A DNA stretch of 64,000 bases from assembly GCF_009903625.1 (NCBI RefSeq), contig NZ_CP047569.1, positions 4,611,001 to 4,675,000 of the forward strand, in the 5' to 3' direction. The stretch's first letter is position 1. The number at the start of each line of letters is the position of its first letter. Both the position numbers and the translations under genes were made by a program. The DNA is from Microbulbifer sp. ALW1. Lineage in GTDB: Bacteria > Pseudomonadota > Gammaproteobacteria > Pseudomonadales > Cellvibrionaceae. The notes under the pieces were generated by a model. It made no database searches. It worked only from the letters and a program-made list of their open reading frames with translations, and had not been told where the DNA came from. Below are positions 28,417 to 37,661 of this stretch, piece after piece.

Positions 28417-28581
28417 TTTTCCTTGGCTGACCTCCCGCGGATGCCAGGATGCTTTGCTCTATACCCGATCCACATTGAGTAAGATCCCGTCCGCTGCATC
28501 CAAAACACCTTGTCGCTGCATCCTACTGGCAGTAACAATGAACCCTTAATCAATCCTTAATAACACTCCCAGGAGTACAAC

Positions 28582-28965
28582 ATGAACGAGGACACCCTGG
28601 CGCTGCTGGTTCCTTTTGGTTTTTTTCTGCTGGTCGGCATGTCGCTGTGGATGGTACTGCACTTCCGCAACAAACAGTCGCTGGCGATACAGGAAACCGT
28701 CCGCATTGCCCTGGAGAAAGGCATGCCGCTGTCACCGGAACTGATTGACCAGATGGGCACCAACAACAAGCCGCACCCGCTGAAAGACGTGCGCAGGGGC
28801 ATTGTCTGGCTTGCCGTTGCCGCGGGGATGGCCCTGTTCGGCTACTGCATCCCTGACCCCAGCAACCAGGCCTTTGCGGCCATCCTGGCGATTGCCGCAC
28901 TTCCCCTGGCAATTGGCCTTGGGTACCTGGCCATGCACCAGTTCGCACGTAATCAGGTCGCCTGA
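28582..28965 (+). CDS. DUF6249-type small membrane protein
   Basis: A 127-residue protein with AGGAG site before ATG 28582. Helix one at residues ~8-26 (LVPFGFFLLVGMSLWMVLHF), a cytosolic linker (IQETVRIALEKGMPLSPELIDQM region) that is the hallmark of DUF6249 proteins, then two more helices at ~73-90 and ~96-116. The family often sits beside sigma-factor/anti-sigma genes, but none is here; it is alone between btuF and radA, which point the other way. Function of the family is not known to me. The linker sequence E-K-G-x-P-L-x-P-E-L makes the family assignment fairly sure. Confidence 0.75.
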   Translation: MNEDTLALLVPFGFFLLVGMSLWMVLHFRNKQSLAIQETVRIALEKGMPLSPELIDQMGTNNKPHPLKDVRRGIVWLAVAAGMALFGYCIPDPSNQAFAAILAIAALPLAIGLGYLAMHQFARNQVA

Positions 28966-28988
28966 TCAAAAAAACCGGCCGCCCGCGC

Positions 28989-30383
28989 TCAGCTCATTTC
29001 GATGGCGTTGAGCGCCTCGGCCAGGGTCTTGACCGCAATCACTTCCATCCCATCGATATCGTTTTTCAGACGATTACTCGCCGGTACTATGGCCTTGCGA
29101 AACCCGTGTTTGGCCGCTTCACGCAAGCGCTCTTGCCCGGAAGGCACCGGCCGGATTTCGCCGGCCAGGCCCACTTCCCCGAACACCATCATGTCCCGCG
29201 GCAACGGGCGGTTGCGAAAGCTGGATACCACGGCGATCAGCAGGGTCAGGTCTGCACTGGTTTCTACAACCTTTACACCGCCGACCACATTGATAAACAC
29301 GTCCTGGTCGCCGACCAGCACGCCGCCGTGGCGATGCAGTACCGCAAGCAACATATTCAATCGATTCTGATCCAGCCCCACCGCGACCCGACGCGGATTA
29401 CCGAGGCTGCTGTCATCCACCAGTGCCTGCAGCTCCACCAGTAGCGGTCGCGTGCCTTCCCACACCGAAGTCACCACCGAGCCGGCAGCAATCTCGTCAG
29501 CGCGCTGCAGGAAAATCGCCGAGGGATTGGAGACTTCTTTCAGGCCCTGCTCGGTCATCGCAAACACCCCCAGCTCGTTCACCGCGCCAAAGCGGTTTTT
29601 GTGCGCGCGCAAGGTGCGGAAGCGGGAGTCGTGGGTGCCCTCGAGCATGATGGAGCAGTCGATGATGTGCTCCAGTACTTTGGGGCCGGCAAGGGAGCCG
29701 TCTTTGGTCACGTGCCCCACCAGAATCAGCGCGGTGCCGGTCTGTTTGGCAAAGCGGGTGAGGTAGGCGGCACTCTCGCGCACCTGCGCTACCGAGCCCG
29801 GTGCGGACTGCACCTCGGCCATGTGCATGACCTGGATGGAGTCCACCACCATCACCTTGGGTTTTACTTCACCGGCGGTGAGGCAGATCTGCTCGACATT
29901 GGTCTCGGACAGCATCTGCAGGTGGTCCGCCGGCAACCCCAGGCGTTTGGCGCGCATCGCCACTTGCTGCAGGGATTCCTCACCGGTCACGTACAGTGCC
30001 GGCAGGGTCTGCGAGAGGTGACACAGGGTCTGTAACAGCACGGTGGACTTGCCGGCACCGGGGTGCCCGCCAATCAACACCACCGACCCGGGCACCAACC
30101 CGCCGCCCAGCACCCGATCCAGCTCGCTGGCATTGGTGGGGATACGCGGCAGCTCGCTGAGGTCGATCTCGGAAAGCTTCTGCACCCTGCCCTGTCCGGC
30201 AGCGCCCGCATAGCCCGCCTGGGCATCGGTAAAGTTGGCGGAGCGGCTGTCCGTATGCGCCGGCCCCAGCCGCACTTCACTCAGACTGTTCCAGGCCCCA
30301 CAGGCACCGCACTGGCCTGCCCATTTGCTGTAGTCGGCTCCGCATTCATTGCAAACAAATGCGGTTTTGGATTTTTTGGCCAA
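28989..30383 (-). CDS. radA: DNA repair protein RadA
   Basis: A complete 464-residue RadA (Sms), a RecA-like DnaB-type helicase that drives branch migration during recombination. An N-terminal C4 zinc finger (FVCNECGADYSKWAGQCGAC, Cys residues 11, 14, 25, 28) is followed by the ATPase core with Walker A GGHPGAGKST and Walker B VMVVDSIQ, the RadA signature HKNRFG, and a C-terminal Lon-like domain (residues ~290-464) with FVVGGV-like INVVGGVKV and GEVGLAGEIRPV. The length and order are standard. It follows czcA on the same strand with a 96-base gap, so it is probably transcribed independently. Nothing unusual is seen in it. Confidence 0.96.
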   Translation of the reverse strand: MAKKSKTAFVCNECGADYSKWAGQCGACGAWNSLSEVRLGPAHTDSRSANFTDAQAGYAGAAGQGRVQKLSEIDLSELPRIPTNASELDRVLGGGLVPGSVVLIGGHPGAGKSTVLLQTLCHLSQTLPALYVTGEESLQQVAMRAKRLGLPADHLQMLSETNVEQICLTAGEVKPKVMVVDSIQVMHMAEVQSAPGSVAQVRESAAYLTRFAKQTGTALILVGHVTKDGSLAGPKVLEHIIDCSIMLEGTHDSRFRTLRAHKNRFGAVNELGVFAMTEQGLKEVSNPSAIFLQRADEIAAGSVVTSVWEGTRPLLVELQALVDDSSLGNPRRVAVGLDQNRLNMLLAVLHRHGGVLVGDQDVFINVVGGVKVVETSADLTLLIAVVSSFRNRPLPRDMMVFGEVGLAGEIRPVPSGQERLREAAKHGFRKAIVPASNRLKNDIDGMEVIAVKTLAEALNAIEMS

Positions 30384-30479
30384 GGTGTTTCTCTCAGTTT
30401 CTGGTGCGGTGGTATCGGTTCTTTTCTAGTTCTGTGGCGGTGCCGCCATCGGGCAAGTCACCCCGGAAAGGCGAAGATT

Positions 30480-33400
30480 CTACCCTTCCACAGCCAATGG
30501 GGAAAATTCACGAATACGCCCGTGTACCCACTGATACAACACCGGCAATACCACCAAGGTCAGCAACGTAGAGGAAATAATCCCCCCAATCACTACCGTA
30601 GCTAGTGGCCGCTGTACCTCAGCGCCAGTGCCCGTATTCAACGCCATGGGTACAAATCCGAGACTCGCCACCAACGCCGTCATCAACACCGGCCGTAGCC
30701 GCAACATAGCTCCATCCACAATGGAGGTATACAGCTCACCACTCTCCCGCCAACGCTCGCGGATAAACGACAGCATCACCAGACCGTTCAGTACTGCCAC
30801 CCCCGAGAGCGCAATAAACCCAACCCCCGCAGATATCGACAGCGGTATATCCCGCAACCACAGGGCTAGAACGCCACCGGTCAGCGCCAGAGGTACCCCG
30901 GTAAAAATAATCAACGCATCCCTGAGCGAACCAAAGGCCATCAACAGAAGTAACAGAATCATCAGCAGCGTCAGAGGCACCACGAGTTGCAAGCGCGCGC
31001 TGGCCGATTGCAACTGCTCAAATGTGCCGCCGTAGTCCAGCCAGTACCCCGGCGGCAGCGTTACTGAGTCCGGCACCGACTGACGTACCTCATCGACAAA
31101 TGAACCCAGGTCGCGCCCGCGCACGTTCGCGGAGACCACAATACGACGCTTTCCATTTTCACGACTCACCTGGCCTGGTGCCGAAAGCCACTGAATATCG
31201 GCGACCTCCTCCAACGGCACGAATCCACCATTGACGAGCGGCACAGGCAGAGAGGCAAAACGCTCGATATCCCGCCGCTGGTTTTCCGGCAATCGCAACA
31301 CCAATTCAAAGCGGCGGTCACCATCGTAGATCAAGCCTAACTGCTCACCGCCGATGGCGGTTGCCACCAGATCTTGCAGTGTCTGCACATCCAGCCCGTA
31401 CTGCGCCAGTGGCACCCGCTTCGGTTTCAGTGACAGAACCGGCAAGTTGTCCACCTGCTCAAGCCGCGCGTCCGCCGCGCCGGGCACCTTGTCGACCACG
31501 GCAAGAATCTGTTGCGCGGATCGGTGCAACTGCTCCAGGTCGTCACCAAACAACTTGATCGCGAGGTCGGCGCGCACACCGGAGATCAGCTCGTTGAAAC
31601 GCATCTGGATTGGCTGGGTAAACTCGTAGTTATTACCCGGTACCTCCGCTGCGACCTGCTGCAGACGCTCTATCAGCGCGTCTTGCGTCACACCGGGGTC
31701 GGGCCATTCCACCCGAGGCTTGAGCATCAAAAAAGTATCTGCCACATTGGGCGGCATGGGGTCGGTGGCCACTTCGGCAGTGCCAATTTTGGAGAACACC
31801 CGCGCGACTTCCGGCTGTTGCAGCAGTACCGTTTCCAACTGTCTCTGCATGGCAACGGACTGTTCGAGCCCGGTACCCGGCACGCGCAACGCGTGCATGG
31901 CGACATCGCCTTCGTTCAATTCCGGCACGAATTCCGAACCCAGCGTTGTCGCAAGCCACGTGCAAAACAGCATCAATACCAGAGCCAAGCCGAGAACCAG
32001 CCATCGCATCGCCAGCGCGGCACTGAGCAACGGGCGGTATATTTTTTTCAGCCCACGCACTGCGGCGTTTTCACGCTCGCAGATTTCGCCGCGCAGGAAA
32101 ATCGCCACCGCCGCGGGCACCAGGGTAAAGCAGAGGACCATGGCCGCCAGCAGTGCCATCACCACGGTTGCCGCCATCGGATGAAACATCTTCCCCTCAA
32201 CACCGGTAAGGGAAAACAGCGGGATATACACCAGGGTAATAATCAACACACCGAACAGGCTGGGGCGTATGACTTCGTTGGCCGCGGTAAACACCGTATG
32301 CAACCGCTGCCGCAGCGGGAGTGCGCCGCCGTGACGCTGGCATTCCTGGGAGAGGCGCCGAACCGCGTTTTCCACAATGATGACCGCACCATCGACAATC
32401 AAGCCGAAGTCCAGCGCCCCCAGGCTCATCAGGTTGGCGGATACACCGCTCGCGCGCATGCCACTCAGGGTGGCAAGCATCGCCAGCGGAATCACTGCCG
32501 CGGTGATCAGTGCTGCGCGGAAATTACCGAGCATGATGAACAATACCGCGATCACCAGCAGCGCACCTTCCAGCAGGTTTTTCTGCACGGTAGCAATCGC
32601 CTTGTCGACGAGCGTCGTGCGGTCGTACACCGCTTCTGCGCGTACACCCGGCGGCAGTGATGCCTGAATGTTTTCCAGCGCCTTCGAAAGCGCCAGAGCA
32701 ACGGCACGGGAGTTTTCCCCCACCAACATCATCGCAGTACCCAGCACCGCTTCGCGGCCGTTTTCCGTAGCGGCACCGGTGCGCAGTTCCCGGCCGATGG
32801 CAACGCTCGCCACATCGCCGATGGTTACGGGCGTAGCCGCGTTCACACCTTCCGGCATCTTGACGACCACGCTTTCGATTTCTGCCAGAGTCCGCAATTG
32901 CCCCGGCGAACGCACCAGTATCTGCCGACCACCACGCTCGACAAAGCCCGCACCCCGGTTGCGGTTGTCACGCACCAGGGCGTTGCGCAGGTCGTCCATA
33001 GTGACGCCAAAACTCAACAGCTTGCGCGGATCGGGGGTTACATGAAACTGCTTGCGGTAGCCGCCAATGGTGTTGACCTCCGTCACCCCCGGGACCAGAG
33101 CTAACTGCGGCTTGATGATCCAATCCTGGATCTCTCTCAGCGCGGTAATGTCGTAGGGTGTTCCATCTGGTTGCCGGGCTGATTCTTCGGCCGTGACGGT
33201 ATACATAAAAATTTCACCGAGTCCGGTGGCAATGGGCCCCATCTGCGGCGTCAACCCGGGCGGCAAGTCGCCTGCCAGAGAAAGCAGTCGGTTGGCGACA
33301 AGGTTGCGCGCAAAATGCAGATCGGTGCCCTCGCGAAACACTACCGTCACCTGCGAAAGTCCGTAGCGGGAAATGCTGCGGGTGTATGCCAAGCCAGGCA

Positions 33401-33626
33401 GTCCCGCCAGTGCGGTCTCCACCGGAAAGGTCACCCGCTGTTCCGCCTCCAGTGGTGCATAGCCGGGCGCCTCGGTATTGATCTGCACCTGTACATTGGT
33501 GATATCCGGCACTGCATCAATGGGCAGCCGTGGATAACTCCACAGTCCCAATGCAACAATCATCAGGGCAAAGCCCAGCATCAAAAACCGGCGTTCGATG
33601 GAAAAGCGCAACAGGGATTCAATCAT
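30480..33626 (-). CDS. czcA: Heavy-metal RND efflux pump, CzcA type
   Basis: A complete 1048-residue inner membrane RND transporter: helix 1 (FLMLGFALMIVALGLW), two large periplasmic loops and twelve membrane helices. Helix 4 reads LDFGLIVDGAVIIVEN with Asp406 and Asp412, the pattern of divalent-cation HME-RND pumps (Zn, Co, Cd, Ni); monovalent CusA pumps have AIGAMVDAA instead, so copper/silver export by this one is unlikely. It exchanges protons for periplasmic or cytosolic metal and hands it to CzcB and CzcC. It is the third gene of the czcCBA order on the minus strand, 12 bases after czcB. The substrate class is inferred from the helix 4 motif, not proven. Confidence 0.9.
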   Translation of the reverse strand: MIESLLRFSIERRFLMLGFALMIVALGLWSYPRLPIDAVPDITNVQVQINTEAPGYAPLEAEQRVTFPVETALAGLPGLAYTRSISRYGLSQVTVVFREGTDLHFARNLVANRLLSLAGDLPPGLTPQMGPIATGLGEIFMYTVTAEESARQPDGTPYDITALREIQDWIIKPQLALVPGVTEVNTIGGYRKQFHVTPDPRKLLSFGVTMDDLRNALVRDNRNRGAGFVERGGRQILVRSPGQLRTLAEIESVVVKMPEGVNAATPVTIGDVASVAIGRELRTGAATENGREAVLGTAMMLVGENSRAVALALSKALENIQASLPPGVRAEAVYDRTTLVDKAIATVQKNLLEGALLVIAVLFIMLGNFRAALITAAVIPLAMLATLSGMRASGVSANLMSLGALDFGLIVDGAVIIVENAVRRLSQECQRHGGALPLRQRLHTVFTAANEVIRPSLFGVLIITLVYIPLFSLTGVEGKMFHPMAATVVMALLAAMVLCFTLVPAAVAIFLRGEICERENAAVRGLKKIYRPLLSAALAMRWLVLGLALVLMLFCTWLATTLGSEFVPELNEGDVAMHALRVPGTGLEQSVAMQRQLETVLLQQPEVARVFSKIGTAEVATDPMPPNVADTFLMLKPRVEWPDPGVTQDALIERLQQVAAEVPGNNYEFTQPIQMRFNELISGVRADLAIKLFGDDLEQLHRSAQQILAVVDKVPGAADARLEQVDNLPVLSLKPKRVPLAQYGLDVQTLQDLVATAIGGEQLGLIYDGDRRFELVLRLPENQRRDIERFASLPVPLVNGGFVPLEEVADIQWLSAPGQVSRENGKRRIVVSANVRGRDLGSFVDEVRQSVPDSVTLPPGYWLDYGGTFEQLQSASARLQLVVPLTLLMILLLLLMAFGSLRDALIIFTGVPLALTGGVLALWLRDIPLSISAGVGFIALSGVAVLNGLVMLSFIRERWRESGELYTSIVDGAMLRLRPVLMTALVASLGFVPMALNTGTGAEVQRPLATVVIGGIISSTLLTLVVLPVLYQWVHGRIREFSPLAVEG

Positions 33627-33638
33627 AATTTTTCTCCC

Positions 33639-34571
33639 TCAATGGCCATGGCCGGCAGCGGATTTTTCCAGCTCTGCCTTCAGCAGGTAGCTGTTTTCCA
33701 CCGCATACCACTGCCCGGGTTTGAGCCCTGAAAGCACCTCACTGAAGGCGCTGCCGCGCTCCCCGAGTCGCACGATTTTCGCCTCAAAACGACCGGGTCC
33801 GGCCTGCACAAACACCACCGTGTTGCCGTCCAGGTCCTGCAGTGCGCGATTATCCACCGCGATGGCCACGTTTTTGCGGGCAAACTGAACATGCCCCTCC
33901 ACAAAAACCCCGGGTGTCCAGCGGCGATCGGCGTTATTTATCAACACCCGCGCACGTGCAAAAGGAAGCCCTTTTCCCGCGGGCACCACACTGCGCAACT
34001 TACCGCTGAAGGACGCCTCCCCGGAGAGAATTTCAACCGACTGCCCGAGTCGCACACTGGCGATACGCGCGGGAAAAACCTGCAACTCCGCCCACAGCTG
34101 TGAGTAATCTGCCACTTCAAACAACACCTGATCGCTGACAAATTCTCCCGGGCCTGCATGTTTGGCAATGACCATACCGGCGAAGGGCGCGCGCAACGGG
34201 TATTCACGCATACTTTCGTTGGAGTGAATGCTGGCAAGCCGCTGATCTTTTTTGACCTCATCGCCAATATGAACATTCACCTGGGATACCACGCCCGGGT
34301 AACGCGCACGGATATGACTCACGGCGGTCGGTTCTGGCAATAGTTGTCCGTAGAGGATCAGTTGCCGGTCTACCTCACCGGCACCAGCGACTTCGGTACT
34401 GAAAGTTATGTTTTTCAGCGCCTGAGGCGACAGTTCAATGAAGCGAGCGTCCTCTTCGTGGTGATCGCCGTCATCCGCAAACGCAGAGCAGCCGATGAGC
34501 AGCAGCGCGACCAGCAAAAAGGTGCGCGTGTTAAACCGCGGTGGGTTTCCGTAAAGGGTTTTAATAGTCAT
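33639..34571 (-). CDS. czcB: CzcB-type periplasmic adaptor of the metal RND pump
   Basis: A 310-residue membrane-fusion protein with an N-terminal hydrophobic segment (TFLLVALLLIGCSAFADD); the Cys could be a lipidation site or the peptide may be cut after ADA. After DDGDHHEED the typical CzcB sequence follows: QALKNITFSTEVAGAGEV, lipoyl halves HIRARYPGVVSQVNVHIGDE and YPLRAPFAGMVIAKHAGPGE, barrel and membrane-proximal domains, and a His tail (GHGH). It lacks a long coiled coil, as is usual for this metal branch. The His/Asp-rich start may bind metal in the periplasm. Spacing of 13 bases to czcC and 12 to czcA shows a single operon. Confidence 0.9.
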   Translation of the reverse strand: MTIKTLYGNPPRFNTRTFLLVALLLIGCSAFADDGDHHEEDARFIELSPQALKNITFSTEVAGAGEVDRQLILYGQLLPEPTAVSHIRARYPGVVSQVNVHIGDEVKKDQRLASIHSNESMREYPLRAPFAGMVIAKHAGPGEFVSDQVLFEVADYSQLWAELQVFPARIASVRLGQSVEILSGEASFSGKLRSVVPAGKGLPFARARVLINNADRRWTPGVFVEGHVQFARKNVAIAVDNRALQDLDGNTVVFVQAGPGRFEAKIVRLGERGSAFSEVLSGLKPGQWYAVENSYLLKAELEKSAAGHGH

Positions 34572-34584
34572 TGCACTTCCAGAA

Positions 34585-35907
34585 TTATTTTTCCAACAAC
34601 GGCGCCGGGCTTTCCGGCGAAGTCGACACGAGAGGGGCGGCTGTTAGCTGCTCGATTTCTGCACCCGCCAATAGTGCGGCGGTCGCCTCTTCAATCAGTG
34701 CGCGGCGCGCATCCAGTAATTCTTCACGAGCCGACACCCACTCCTGATAGCCATAACGCCCGGCCAGGTAATAGCGCTCGCTCTCCTCCAGTGCGCCACT
34801 CAGTGCAGGGATAATTTCCGCCTGTAACCGATGCATGGCGGCGATACTCTGGGCACGACGATTGAAGGCGCGGTATAGCTGGGTATGTAGATTCAGGGAC
34901 GCCGCTCGCTGGCGAAGGGCAACACCGTCGAGTTGCGCTTGCGCGGACTGAATATCGCCGCGGGCACGTTCACCACTCCACAGTGGAATACTCACGCCCG
35001 CGACCAGCGAGCGGCTGTCCGTTTCCCGACTGTCGCGCACCCCCAGAGCCCACCCCAAATCCGCGCGGGCTTCACTGCGGGCCATTCGTAATTGCGCTGC
35101 CTGCAGTCGGGATTCACTAACAAAGCGACTCATCAGCGGGTTTTGCTGTGCGCGCGTGAAATACTCCTCGAAATTTCCCGCCGGTCCGGGTCGGTACAGG
35201 TAACCGCCGGTCACCGAAAAGCGTGCCGCGGTATCGCCCCACATGGCCGCTAGCGCAACCCTTTCCGCGCTCAATTGCTGTAGACGCCGCTGCTGAGCCA
35301 GCTGCGACCTTGCCAGAGCGGCCCGGGCACGCAGCAGCTCCATCTGCGGGGCGGCACCTGCAGCCACGCGGTCTTCCACGCCGGTTACGGCATCCTGTGC
35401 GAGACGCACTGAGGCGTCTGCAAGTGCGGCGGCTTCGGTAGCGGAGAGGACACGCACGTAGCGACGCAGCACTTCCCCCAATAAGTCCATCGCCTGCACC
35501 TGACGATCAGCATCCAGCAGTAGCCGCTCCGCATTGATTACTTCACCCCGCGCCGCGCGCTTGCCACCCAGCTCCACCACGGAAGAGAGCGCCACCGTCA
35601 GCTCGGTATCGTCCATGCCATTGCTGCCGGCAATGTTTTCCAGCTCTGCGTCCAGGCTGAGCGCGGGGCGCAGGCTGGCACTGACGGCACGGCCATCCAG
35701 TAGGCGCTGGCGAAAATCGAAGACTGCCAGTGAAGGGTGCTGTGCCATGGTGCGGGCAACCGCTTCATCCAGTGTCAGCAGGGGAGCCGGTACCTGAGGG
35801 CCTGTGTTTGCGGCCACCCCGGTCCCGGCGAGCAGTGCACAGGCCAATAGGCACAGGCGCACGCGAACCATTGCGCGCCCACGAATGAGCGCAGCAGATA
35901 ACGTCAT
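34585..35907 (-). CDS. czcC: CzcC-type outer membrane factor
   Basis: A TolC-family channel of 440 residues from ATG 35907, which has a GGGA site seven bases upstream; ATGs at 35940 and 35871 are alternatives. The signal peptide (VRVRLCLLACALLAGTG) ends before ANTGPQVP. Two related halves with long helices follow: LLTLDEAVARTMAQHPSLAV opens the first, YYLAGRYGYQEWVSAREELL lies in the second. CzcC proteins share this short, coiled-coil-rich form. It would extrude divalent metal together with CzcB and CzcA. It is the first of the three pump genes and follows the small Cys/His-rich gene by 67 bases, so that gene is probably the leader of the operon. Confidence 0.88.
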   Translation of the reverse strand: MTLSAALIRGRAMVRVRLCLLACALLAGTGVAANTGPQVPAPLLTLDEAVARTMAQHPSLAVFDFRQRLLDGRAVSASLRPALSLDAELENIAGSNGMDDTELTVALSSVVELGGKRAARGEVINAERLLLDADRQVQAMDLLGEVLRRYVRVLSATEAAALADASVRLAQDAVTGVEDRVAAGAAPQMELLRARAALARSQLAQQRRLQQLSAERVALAAMWGDTAARFSVTGGYLYRPGPAGNFEEYFTRAQQNPLMSRFVSESRLQAAQLRMARSEARADLGWALGVRDSRETDSRSLVAGVSIPLWSGERARGDIQSAQAQLDGVALRQRAASLNLHTQLYRAFNRRAQSIAAMHRLQAEIIPALSGALEESERYYLAGRYGYQEWVSAREELLDARRALIEEATAALLAGAEIEQLTAAPLVSTSPESPAPLLEK

Positions 35908-35974
35908 AAGAATTTCCCAAGTTATTAAATCCATGTTCACGGCCGCTCATGCAACCGCGTAACCGTTTAAAAAC

Positions 35975-36412
35975 TCAGGCGATGGGAGGGCGATACAGCG
36001 TAGAAATAAAACCGTGCGGCAAACCGGCGTCTGCGGCAGCGAACCACTGGTGTCCAAAGCCGAGCGCGGGAGAATAAAAACTGATAGGCAAACAGAGGGA
36101 AATAGAACTGTGACAGTGACAACAGTGATTGCAGTTCTGGGCGATATCAGGATTGTCGTGCTGTGCGGGCTCCAACTGCATCAACTGCGGAAATTCTTCC
36201 TGGCTCAGTTGCAGTTCCTGTGACGAATGCCCATTGTGTTGTGGGTGATCCAGGTGAGGAGTGCCATCAGCGGCATCCTGGTGTCCTGCAGGCAGATGCT
36301 CCGCAGTTGCTTGCAGCTCACCATGACCGTCATAGCAGGCGAGTGCCGACTGGAATACCAGCAGCATACTCAGCACAAAGCCAATCAGTTTCACGGGACG
36401 GAACTTCAACAT
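35975..36412 (-). CDS. Periplasmic Cys/His-rich small protein heading the czc operon
   Basis: A 145-residue protein from ATG 36412. A signal peptide (KLIGFVLSMLLVFQSALA) is followed by a His-rich stretch (HLPAGHQDAADGTPHLDHPQ), a Cys/His knot NCNHCCHCHS around residue 95, a conserved-looking middle (LPISFYSPALGFGHQWF) and the ending LYRPPIA. Two more proteins in this window (37662 and 43784) have the same plan and end in RPP or KPP. Such proteins commonly head metal-efflux operons and may buffer or sense periplasmic metal; some are called CopL-like. Position one gene before czcC supports a metal role. I cannot name a family with certainty. Confidence 0.7.
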   Translation of the reverse strand: MLKFRPVKLIGFVLSMLLVFQSALACYDGHGELQATAEHLPAGHQDAADGTPHLDHPQHNGHSSQELQLSQEEFPQLMQLEPAQHDNPDIAQNCNHCCHCHSSISLCLPISFYSPALGFGHQWFAAADAGLPHGFISTLYRPPIA

Positions 36413-36678
36413 TGCTAATCTACCGGAGCCCTGCTGTCACACACTCGAGACACGGGTCCCACTTACTTTTCCAGATAGTTGAACTGACCGTGAAATTAGC
36501 AAATAGTGCCGCAAACTACAAAAGCTGGCAGAGCAGAAACTGGCGGCATGCGCCGGCAAGGCTTAGCATTACTCAACAACAGCCCTGAAATTCTTTTTAC
36601 CGCTGGACTCATTACACGTCACTGAGTCCCGACTTGCGCGAGTGGCCCCGTGCAAGCAGTTGCATAAGACGAAACCCT

Positions 36679-37395
36679 ATGACCTTACCTGCCGTTTGGA
36701 TTCTCAATCGCGACGATATTGCCCCCGACAGTGATGCAGCCAGGGCGATGACCGACCTGCTGTCAGACGAGGAGCGTGCCCGCCAATTGCGCTATGCCGG
36801 TGCCGAAGCTCGCCACGGGTTTCTATTGAGCCGCGGATTGCTGCGCAATGTCCTGGGAAGAATCAGTAACTGCGCTCCCGAGTCTCTAGCGTTTGTCGTA
36901 AGTGACACCGGCAAGCCGGCACTGGTGTCGGCTCCGGAACTGCACTTCAGCCTCAGTCACAGCGGCCGGTGGATCGCACTGGGGGTTTCCTGCGAATCCG
37001 ATATCGGTATTGATATCGAGCAGCCACTCAAGCCGCGGGACTTTCTGCGCATTGCCCACCACTACTTCCATCAGGAGGAGTGTGCCCTGCTGGAAGCCTC
37101 GCCACCGGAGCTGTTGCCGGTGCACTTCTACCGCTTGTGGACCATGAAGGAGGCCTTCTTCAAGGCCCGCGGTACCGGGATTTCAGAGGGTCTGGGGCGA
37201 ATAAATCTGGCCGGCTTCCATTTGGGACAGGGTATTGCGCTGGATGCGGCCATCGACGATGCCGGTGCCCCGTGGCAATTCAACTACTCCATGCACCCTC
37301 TGCGCGACGGCAACCACCTGCACCTGGCACTAGCCGGGCGCGATCCGGCATTGGGGGAGCTATCGCCGGAAAGTATCCACAGAGGGCTCGGTTAA
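36679..37395 (+). CDS. 4'-phosphopantetheinyl transferase (Sfp type)
   Basis: A 238-residue enzyme from ATG 36679 (MTLPAVWILNRDD); an upstream in-frame start at 36634 lacks family sequence. It moves phosphopantetheine from CoA onto a Ser of carrier-protein domains. The family motifs are present: GVSCESDIGIDIEQPL (Mg2+ ligands Asp/Glu in GIDIE), the FHFS-like LHFSLSHSGRW, and the W-T-M-K-E-A-x-x-K box (FYRLWTMKEAFFKARG). No PKS, NRPS or fatty acid genes are in the window, so its carrier protein is elsewhere. It is divergent from the czc operon across a 266-base gap (36413-36678) in which I see no other gene, only likely promoters. Complete and apparently functional. Confidence 0.9.
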   Translation: MTLPAVWILNRDDIAPDSDAARAMTDLLSDEERARQLRYAGAEARHGFLLSRGLLRNVLGRISNCAPESLAFVVSDTGKPALVSAPELHFSLSHSGRWIALGVSCESDIGIDIEQPLKPRDFLRIAHHYFHQEECALLEASPPELLPVHFYRLWTMKEAFFKARGTGISEGLGRINLAGFHLGQGIALDAAIDDAGAPWQFNYSMHPLRDGNHLHLALAGRDPALGELSPESIHRGLG

Positions 37396-37589
37396 TACGG
37401 GGCACACTGGTGACGGAAACGCCTGCCCCATCCGCTTTTTGATCAAAAAACCGGTTTGCGCCCAAATTGATCGCCAGGGTTAGGAGAAACCTTTCACGGA
37501 TGACCGAGAGTGGTAAAACCTTTCTTACACTTACGGCATTTTCCACGGATTAGACCGAATCCAGTAGTCGGAGGATTGCGCCAGGCCAA

Positions 37590-37603
37590 CTTGTACATAC
37601 AAG
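37590..37603. promoter_or_regulatory. Palindrome CTTGTA-CA-TACAAG before the copper cluster
   Basis: Perfect 6-bp arms around a two-base spacer, 59 bases before the first gene of the plus-strand metal cluster. It is a fair operator candidate for a dimeric regulator, and the AT-rich stretch after it (AGTTAAAAATAAGTAAAAAT) may hold a -10. A 9-bp direct repeat AAACCTTTC lies at 37487 and 37516. The rest of 37396-37661 shows no gene. Confidence 0.4.
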
Positions 37604-37661
37604 CAAATCGACATATGCTCGGCGCCTATTCAGTTAAAAATAAGTAAAAATCTCTGAGTCG

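Noticed and set aside
30480..33626. Naming the RND pump cusA because copper genes are near
   Set aside because: The helix 4 motif DFGLIVDGA fits divalent-cation pumps, not the CusA type.
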